A DNA stretch of 64,000 nucleotides from Phialocephala subalpina (lineage: Eukaryota; Ascomycota; Leotiomycetes; Helotiales; Mollisiaceae), in NCBI GenBank assembly GCA_900073065.1, contig FJOG01000013.1, positions 1,498,241 through 1,562,240 of the forward strand, given 5' to 3'. Shown piece by piece: positions 55,885 to 64,000 of this stretch; within the stretch, counting starts at the first letter, position 1; each line of letters opens with the position of its first letter. Both the position numbers and the translations under genes were made by a program. The notes under the pieces are model-generated. The model worked only from the letters and a program-made list of their open reading frames with translations, made no database searches and was not told the origin of the DNA.

Positions 55885-58213
55885 TTAAGGTATGTTCGGC
55901 TGTGAACGCTTTAGCGGAGCCTTGGGATGGTATGGCTGATAGCTTTTAGGGCATGGCTGCGGTCCTCCAGGCACTTGCCCAATAGGCTGTGGGGAAGCAT
56001 TCCAAAGAGGCGGTTGCGATACGGAGAGTTGCCGGAGAGACAAAATATCCTGAGGCCTCGTCGAATTGTCCGAATGAGCTGTCGAACTTTGGCTCTGATA
56101 TCCTGACCCCGATGAGGTTTGTTGTCGTTGTTATTGATCCGATCCTCCAATTCCTGCCGAATGTCCGGAAGGTTTCTGAACATTCGATGCCGAGGCGGGG
56201 TACAGTTCGAAGCTCGAAGCCGGCTCCCCATCGAGAGGCTGCTGATAGACAGGCATTTGTCCTCCTCTACCCTCTCTCAGAGCTTTCTTCCTCAACCAAG
56301 CCTCCCTCAACGCCTCCTTAATCGTCCCCTCTCCATCTCGAAAGTTTTGCAAGCTGACCTTGATCAGCATATCGATCTGCTCCGGTGTCCAGACGAGGTT
56401 GTAATCTTAGCTTCCAGAGAACTGGGCAATCGAAAGATCAAAATCCGGCACAGCGCGCTCGTTTGGGAGGAGAGGCAAATACACCATTATGCATTCTTGA
56501 TGACAGACAGGAGCTGGTGGGTTGGTAACGGTGTGGCCGTATGAGTCTTTAACAGTCGCAGGACAATCGCAGAGCGTGCCGTCGTAGACTTGTGCATACA
56601 TCCCCTCAAATCTACCGGGATCTTTCTCATTAGGCTTCGATTTGAGATCTGGGTAACGCTTGCTGAACTTGACTCCTCGACGACCGCCAATCTGGTCAAC
56701 CTGTTCCTGAAAAATATCTTTCGAAACATCGCTGCTTGCGTCCATGTTCAAAATAACATCGACCACTCGTTCGGGACGGAGAAGGACATAAGTGGAGCAG
56801 TTATTATCCATTCCTGCATCGACCAAATGAATCCTAGGTGAGTTTTCGAGTCCGGGAGGACGGATTTGGCCTGGTTCTAGTTTTGAGTAGTGAAAGAGGA
56901 AATTATGCTCGTTTGAGGCGTGGAGGGGATGATGGTTCGTAAACTCCTCCATGCTGTTCTTACCCCACAATTTACTCACCTTACTCGTAACCCCCTTGAC
57001 AAATTCCTGGATGAAGTTCCGCGGTAAGGCGCGTTTGATGGTCGCGAGGTAGGATTCTAGAGGTCCTGCAGAAGTGCCGGTACAGAGACCGAGGAGGAGG
57101 GAGAGTGATTGTTCTGGGGGTTGCATTGTTGATTTTCCTTCCGAGAATGAACAGCCGAATCCCCAGGTGGGTACCAAGGCTGAGAGTTCGTCGCAACCGA
57201 TTTCAAACGGTGTGCTCTCAAACCATTGGAACCGGGCATCTTTCTCCTGATTCTTCTCCGCAACATCCTGTCCAGTCTCATGAGGATGAATACGTAGCCT
57301 GTGAGGAAGGCGGAGTAGTAGTCCATTTGGCACGGCGTGGAGACAGCCGTGTTGTTTGATAGCTACAGGTGCGAGCGTAGCATAAGGATCATCGTGAGTC
57401 GTGAGCGGTTTCTGGATTGCGTCTCCTGAGAGTGGATGGTGGGGTGAGAGGCGATGTTTATAAATTTCGATAGTCCTCGCCATGCTGGCTTCGCCGAACG
57501 TGTAATATGCAGCCAACGCCTAGCAGGAACTCGAGACGCCTGCGACATAAGTCAGAACATCCCATAGACCACTTCTCTTCATCTCCTCCGAATACCCGAG
57601 CATGGCAATCATAGCCCTAAATCCTCCTCCGCTACCTCCGAAACCTACGGTTGGGACATCGTCCGGATGGACATCTTCTAGTTCCAGCCCAAGGTATTTC
57701 GCGAATGCGGAGTGGGCTTTCAGTTTCCTGTCAGAAAGGAAGCGCTGCTCGGAAGAGCAGAGATCGAGTCCACGACGGACTGAGGCGACGTGAGCGACCT
57801 CTGGATAACGCGAAGTGTCGTGCATGTCAGATTTAGTGTTTGATTGGATGCTCATCACTGATTTCAGGATGCTGATATCTGTGATTGCTTCTGGTAAAGC
57901 GGGTTTGATGGCGTTGTTCCAGAAAGATTTAGATTTTAAGGATTGACTGCCGTGGGTTGAAGAAGGATTGGCATTTTGGTTTGATGACGGGTTAGAGTGG
58001 TAGGAGAGGCTCCTACTTCCTGCTTCAGGGACAGAGAGGTCACGAAGAGATTCTTCGGGCTCAAATTACTGGCGTTGATGGAGGGTTGCGAGCATTTCTT
58101 GCTCGTACTGTTGCTGCTCAGCTGCCTCGGAGGAGCGTTTGGGGTTGTATTTGCTGTAGGTGTGAGTTGTGTCTCTAGGAAGGATGGGATGAGACTCACT
58201 CGTAGGTGGACAT
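55885..58213 (-). pseudogene. Cytosolic phospholipase A2-like gene with four in-frame nonsense codons
   Basis: Exons 58213-58200 and 58153-55885 (46-bp intron) form one continuous frame of 761 codons, broken only by four internal stops: TAA 58068-58066, TAG 57522-57520, TAA 56412-56410 and TAA 56133-56131. Between them the protein is well preserved: the lipase motif GFGGSGGGFRAM, YVAGVSSSC, STPFEIGCDELSALVPTWGFG, GTSAGPLES and IHLVDAGMDNNCSTY all match the cPLA2/lysophospholipase catalytic domain, which cleaves phospholipid acyl chains. The TAG replaces the Trp of the family phrase VSGSCWAL. The first TAA sits in RQ-x-FEPEES and the last in DQ-x-QRQQ, both likely former CAA. No frameshift is seen. 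The pattern suggests recent inactivation by point mutation. A functional paralogue may exist elsewhere. Confidence 0.9.
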
Positions 58214-59922
58214 GCTGCTAGCGTCTCGCTTGAGATGTCGATGCAGTGGTCGATGCTGGGAGTTTCCTCAATTGGAATGGCACCTCAGAATGATTGAAAA
58301 TGCAGCAACGGATTTCTTCGAGAGTTATGTATCTTCAGGTTTTGAAAACATCGTAGAATCTCGATTATATCTCGCATAAAAAATACAGGTAACAGTTAAC
58401 CAATAAGAGGCAGGATCTCAACACCGTGTCGCAGGCGTGATTTCGCGCCAAGACAACTCATACATATGACTTGTATCCTCAGCATTTTGTACTGGCCAAA
58501 TACAATTTAAAGAGGAGAAACCTCACGATGGCAAGGAAAGCAGCTCCGTTCTCTTGGGAGGATGATACACACGTGATTTATCACATGATTAACAGCAGAA
58601 AATTCTTCGAACGGTTCGTTTCTTCCTCGAGGAGCCATTTGAAGGCTATAATTGGACACACCTCGAAAGCGTCCATCGACTCAGAAACTGCTTCGGAATT
58701 TTAACGTCTCGCTAAAGACCCCCACGAAAAGGAGAACAATTGACGCGTTTGACATTAAACTTCACTACGCCCCCAAGTCCGCAAACTGCGTCAAGGGTAC
58801 CTAAAATTGATAAGAAAGCATTGGGGAATCCGAAAGGTACCATACGGAGTGGGTATGATTGAACTACCATCAACTACGTGATATCCAGAGAAAGGCAGTA
58901 ACGCGTCGTATGGGTAAGACGGAACGATTTGAGATTGGGAAAAGTTTGACCCCTGTGAGAAGTTCGGAAGCTCGCTTCACTTCCCGCCAAGACTTGACGA
59001 CCTCCAACATCGAAATCTCTTCATCATCACCAACCTCCCACGCAGCATCTGTCAGCGACTCCTCATCCTTATCCACCCCCGAACCCCCCTCGCAGAAATT
59101 TTCTTCTCGAAGCTGCGAAGTCGCAGAGAAGGTGACTCCTCGCAGCATGATCCCTCCCTGATCCCTTCTGCGGAGGGTCGGCACCGGGTTCCCTTGCACG
59201 CCTTGCCGGCGATGGCCTAACCTTACTTCCCCACAGATTGGCAATGATGACCGTCAGGACAATTATGAACACCTTCCCTCTTGGTTCGGTCGTGACTCCT
59301 TCCTTTCGACTTCTATCTTCCGACTGGCCAAATCAACGATCTTTGTCATGAGAGTTTGGCTCAGGACTGTACGATCAGCGGGCCGCATGCACGCATCCAT
59401 GGCCCCTTGGCGTTTGATGTGGTTCTGTGGCGTTATGCGGCGACGAGTCCCCGCAATTCAAACGTTGGCACCTCACGCTAAGTGCCGCTATGCCGTAAGA
59501 AAATTCAAATGCTGATATGCGCCTCTCATGTCATTTGCTCTTTTTGCTTCGAGAAGCATTTTGATGGTAATACTATTGTCAACTAACGGAACTTAACGCG
59601 AGAACAGTATAGGAGAATGGGTCAGGATCAGCGCTATAACGTGACTAATAGATAACGCTAATGTGAGAGACCTTGAACTGATGGGGAAGGTCGACGGGAT
59701 GCATGCGGCGTTTGGGGGGTTACGGGTCAAGGACATCGTGGAGCTGAATAAGGGCCAATATGGCCTGTTAGCTCTGTCTGTTTAAGACGATGACTTCCCC
59801 TCCTCAAGGCTTCTGGGTCAGTTCTTGGATATCTTGTCTCTCCTTGGCCCAGCTGTTTGTTCCCAGCATCAATATTCGCCCCAGGAGACATCGACGCAGG
59901 TACCCGGATAACGTCACCCAAT
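58214..59922. other. 1.7-kb gene-poor region
   Basis: No convincing gene. A 58-codon plus-strand frame starts at 58528 (MARKAAPFSWEDD) and a Ser-rich frame lies at 58859-59161, but neither has a motif or good context. The right end is the permease promoter, pyrimidine-rich before the ATG at 59923. Confidence 0.45.
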
Positions 59923-61830
59923 ATGTCAGCCATCCAATTCGGCGCCGGAGCCGACGAAGAGAAGGGTTCAGGCGAAAAATCTTACGGCAGCGCCTCAAGT
60001 CCAGACTGGAATAATGGCGGCCAAGCAACACATAAGGAACCATGGACCCGTCGATTCGTTGATTCGTTCAAACGCGATCCCAATGCACATGTCACGAAAG
60101 CTACTGAGACAGGGAGTGGTGCCGGGTTCGACCACCAGGCTGCGGCTGAGGCCACAGCGAATTCGGGATTGGCGAGGAAGTTGAAGGGAAGACATATGCA
60201 GATGATTGCCATTGGTGGTTCCATTGGTAAGTTCAGCCCTATGACATGCTTTTGGTGACAGGGACTGATGATTTCAGGAACCGGTCTCTTCGTCACATCC
60301 GGAGCAGCCCTTTCACAAGGTGGTCCAGCATCCCTCATCATCGCATATGGAATCATCGGTATCCTTATGTTCTGCACCGTCCAAGCCTTGGGAGAAATGG
60401 CCGTCATCTTCCCCGTCTCTGGATCTTTCTCCGCATACTCGACTCGATTCCTGGACCCAGCATGGGGTTTCGCAATGGGATGGAACTACGCCATCCAATG
60501 GCTTGTCGTTCTTCCTCTCGAAATCGTCGCCGCGTCCATCACACTGGGATTCTGGCCCGGAGCAGAAAATACAAATTCCGCCGCTTGGGTCACAATCTTT
60601 TTGGTGGTTATTATTTCGATCAATTTCTTCGGTGTTCGCGGATACGGAGAAGCAGAATTCGTCTTCGCGATCATCAAAGTCATCGCTGTCATCGCATTCA
60701 TCCTCCTTGGTATTGTCTTGAACTGCGGAGGCGGTCCCGAAGGAGGATATATCGGAGGTCGATACTGGCAACCCAACAGCGTTCCAGCCGACTACCCAGG
60801 GTACACGGAAGACGGCCAGGCACCAGGGTCCATCTCCTCCGGTGCCTTCCACTCCGGATTCAAAGGTCTCTGTTCCGTGTTCGTTACCGCCGCTTTCTCT
60901 TTCGCTGGAACGGAATTAGTTGGTCTTGCGGCTGCTGAAGCTGATAATCCACGCAAGACCCTGCCAACGGCCATCAAGCAAGTCTTCTGGCGAATCTGTC
61001 TCTTCTACATGGTGTCCCTCACCATCGTCTCCCTACTCGTTCCATACGGCGACTCCCGACTTCTCGGTACCTCATCCGACGACGCCAAAGCCTCCCCATT
61101 CGTCATCGCAATCAACAATGCCGGCATCTCCGGTCTCCCATCCGTAATGAACGTCGTAATCCTAATCGCCGTCCTCTCCGTCGGTAACTCATCCATCTAC
61201 GGCTCCTCCCGCACTCTCGCCGCGCTCGCAGAACAACGCCAAGCTCCTCATTTCCTGGCCTATATCGATCGTCAGGGTCGACCTTTGTTTGCCATCATCC
61301 TTGCGAGTGTGTTGGGATTGTTATGTTATGTCGTAGCAGGCGGTCAGGAGACAGCCGGTACAGCTCTAAATTGGCTCTACTCTCTCTCCGGCCTCTCTTC
61401 AATCTTCACCTGGGCCTCGATCTGCCTAGCGCACATCCGCTTCCGCCGCGCCTGGAAACTCCAAGGCCACTCCTTAGACGAGTTGGCGTTCCGATCTCAA
61501 GCCGGAGTTTGGGGTTCTTGGCTAGGCTTCATTTTGAATTGTTTGGTGCTGATAGCGCAGTTTTGGACTGCAGCGTGGCCGATTGCTTACGGGACATATA
61601 CCGCGAGTGGGATTGCGAAGAATTTCTTCTTGGCGTATCTTGCTGCGCCGGTGGTTATTGCGTTTTATATCCCGTATAAGATTTATTACAAGACGCCGTT
61701 TATGAGGGCGAAGGATATGGATCTTGTTACGGGACGGAGGGAGATTGATACGCCGGCGTTGATTGAGGCGGAGAGGATGGAGAAGATGGCGTTGCCGAGG
61801 TGGAAGAGGATTTATAAGATCTTCTGCTGA
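59923..61830 (+). CDS. Amino-acid permease (AAP/YAT family)
   Basis: Exons 59923-60226 and 60278-61830 (51-bp intron) give 618 residues. The hydrophilic N-terminal tail of about 90 residues is followed by LKGRHMQMIAIGGSIGTGLFV, the signature start of fungal amino-acid permeases, split by the intron after GSIG. About 12 hydrophobic segments follow, with GEMAVIFPVSGSFSAY, FDFWPG-like GFWPGAEN, GTELVGLAAAEADNPRKTLP and SSIYGSSRTLAALAEQ. It would import amino acids with protons at the plasma membrane; breadth of specificity cannot be told, though the motifs are closest to general permeases such as Gap1. I chose the ATG at 59923; the frame upstream lacks an ATG until non-conserved sequence. The frame is intact. 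Confidence 0.94.
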
Positions 61831-62800
61831 GTTTTGAGGAGGGAAAAGAGGCGGAAGTTGAAGAATTACGATTCGTTTTATGTTCGAGATTTAGGGTTGC
61901 ATTACTTGGGGATCTGGGTGCATTGTCAGCGGTGCTGGCATGGAAATGGATGGAAAATGGGAGGATTATCATGATCATGAATACCAAGTTTTGAACAAGA
62001 TTGCTCCTGTGCTTGCTGCCGGATAGTGATGTGAGGTGGATGGATGAGATTGTTCGTTTCTCTGTTCTCAGGCGTGTTCATGGCGAGTGCCTCTCTGCTT
62101 CCGTCTCGTCCTTGTTTCCTTCATTCGATGTCTGTCTGTTGAGGAGAATGGCATTGAAGAGCCTCGACGTGTTTAGGAAGACGGCGTGGCCAAGGAAGAT
62201 GAATCTCGATTCTGTTCAGGCATCTTGTCAGCAAGTGCGTGGTTAGCATGAAGAAGAAGCTCGACTCATCCTGCTACTGTCCATCTCAAGTCGGACCAAG
62301 ACCAAGACCAAGACTCATCCATTTCTCCAGCGACTTCTCCCACGTTCGAAATGACTTTCATGCCTGACGCAACGAATTAGATGGCGACTTTCGTGGCATC
62401 AGGAGCGAGGAATGTATCGTCAGGTGGAAATGAAGTTCAAAATTTAATTTAAGAAGGTTCAAGGCGTTCAAGAGATAGTTGTAGCAAGTGTCATTCATGA
62501 GCCTTGAATCTCATATATCATCTCACTGCTGACCTGTCCGTGGCCTCCGACGGAGGCTCATGGTCAGAGACAGGGCGTGGTGGGTCAACACGACATCGCA
62601 CGTGGTTTGGACTTCAAACTATCGCGTAAGAGAAATGGCACGCCCTGCTCGCGACTTGATTAATATTATCTTGTGGAGCTTTGTAAGTTGTGTTTTCTTG
62701 GCAGTCTAGTCCTCGGATCGAGGATGGAAGGATGAGGAGGTCGACGAGAAGTTTTGCACGTGATCATGAAGCGTTGGAAGTTATTTGCCCGATCGTCGTT
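61831..62800. other. 3' flank of the permease, no gene
   Basis: Ordinary base composition with short open frames only (for example 62001-62246 on the plus strand). No motif is recognised. It grades into the AT-rich block at about 62800. Confidence 0.5.
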
Positions 62801-64000
62801 TGACGATTATATTAGCTCTCCGTATTATATATAGTGTTTCTATATTGCTTTATAAAGCTATCGCAAGTTTTGATATAATTTCAAACCCAAATATTCGATT
62901 ATAACGCCAAAATTTTTCTGAGATTTTTAAATATTTAATTATTATTTACTATTCGATTTATACTCTAATATAACCCCAACTACCCTATATTAACCCTAAT
63001 ATACCAATAATTAAATCAATAAAATAAAATAAATTATAAAATATATCTAAAGTTATTATAAAAGCTTAAAGTAAACTCGTATTTATTCGTAATATAATTT
63101 TAATAAATAAATTATTCTTGAAAATAAATTTATTAATTATATTCTTTTTAGAAATATATTTATAAGATATATTTAAAATCGTAAAACAAGTTCAAAGTAT
63201 ATTTTAAACTATAAGTAAAAGTAAATTATTTTAAAGATATATTATTTCGATTATATTTATAAAACGAATTTTATTTAAAAATAAATTTATTAAATATATT
63301 ATTCTCGTATTTTATTTGGGTAATTTTAGACTAATTAATCTCTTTACTTATCGTTTTCCTCGTTTATATCGTTTATACTTATTATCTTTATAATCTTGTT
63401 TTTAAATTCTTTTTTTTAATAAAATTCTTATATAATTTATTAACGAATTTTTAACGCTTTTTCAATTATTTCTATAATTAAAAGTTTTATTAATTCTCGA
63501 AATTAATATATAAATTAATATAATATATATTATCTTTATACGAAATACTTATAAATTATAAATTTACGCTTTTTAATATTATATTCAAAATATAAAATTA
63601 AATATTCGAGAATTCGATTTATCGTATATTTATTAATTATAATTTCTTTTATATTCTCGCCATTTTTATAACTTTATTATATTTTCCCTTTTGTATTTAA
63701 TCGAATAAATTAATTAATATTTTAATATATAAATATTATTATATTTTATTATTTATTTTATTATTTTTAATTTCTAATATAATTTATAATCTCCTAATAA
63801 TTCTTTTATAATAAGGAATAATTAATTTTTCCTTTATTTTTACTTTTTCTCGATTTTAATTTTTATATTTCTTTTAATATTCGCTTTTATTTTTATTTTA
63901 TTTTTATTTTTCTCGTTTATTCAAATTAAATATTCTTATATTTATATTATATTACTTTATTATTCCGACTTTTTATATTAATTACCTATTTGGTATAAAG
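62800..64000. other. Gene-free, very AT-rich block (RIP-like)
   Basis: Composition switches sharply near 62800 to mostly A and T and stays so to the window end. There is no open frame of note on either strand. CA and TG dinucleotides are scarce while TA is very frequent and CG is still present (many TCGA, TCGT and ACGA words), which is the expected result of repeated CpA-to-TpA change by RIP acting on an old repeat. The original element cannot be recognised. Confidence 0.8.

Noticed and set aside
1..64000. tRNA, rRNA, CRISPR, prophage or insertion-sequence elements
   Set aside because: No B-box-like GGTTCGA context with a matching A box, no spaced direct repeats and no transposase motifs were noticed by eye; a covariance-model search was not possible here.

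Overview
The window reads as nuclear DNA of a filamentous ascomycete (Pezizomycotina, possibly Leotiomycetes). Genes carry short GT..AG introns, mostly 46-90 bp. The gene families are fungal: HET and NACHT/STAND non-self-recognition proteins, a Zn(II)2Cys6 regulator, a CSC1/DUF221 channel, a DAL5-type transporter and Erg28. There are also marks of repeat-induced point mutation (RIP). I found no rRNA, tRNA, CRISPR array or bacterial-style operon. Exon junctions were read by eye from GT/AG sites and reading phase; no search or splice predictor was run.

Layout. 1-8.1 kb: the 3' part of a broken CSC1-like channel, an acidic disordered protein, a one-cysteine peroxiredoxin and a 2-oxoglutarate (2OG)/Fe(II) oxygenase. 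8.2-11.5 kb: a DAL5-type MFS transporter flanked by that oxygenase and a second one, possibly a small metabolic group. 11.7-19 kb: an ABCG transporter with a Cys-rich N-terminus, a paraoxonase-like esterase and a cytochrome b2-type lactate dehydrogenase. 19-32.8 kb: a DUF3425-like protein, a large fungal protein of unknown function, a Zn2Cys6 transcription factor, an Erg28-like protein, a sulfotransferase-like P-loop protein and a PhyH dioxygenase.

33-49 kb looks like accessory, self/non-self-recognition territory. It holds an intact HET-domain gene, a NACHT STAND gene with C2H2 fingers and ankyrin-like repeats that is broken by a frameshift and a stop, a SNF2/RAD5-like helicase divergent from it, a HET-like fragment, a damaged membrane-protein gene and a NADAR-domain gene. 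50-58 kb: a cytochrome P450, a very long Ser/Arg-rich protein and a cPLA2-like gene with four in-frame stops, all explicable by CpA-to-TpA change. 59.9-61.8 kb: an amino-acid permease. From about 62.8 kb to the end the sequence is a very AT-rich, gene-free block with RIP-like dinucleotide bias.

Two structural oddities affect use of this sequence. Two unrelated loci each carry a perfect tandem duplication of exactly 250 bp (776-1275 and 32656-33155). The first frameshifts a gene and abuts an apparent loss of membrane helices. The identical length points to an assembly artefact rather than biology, and should be checked before interpreting either gene.
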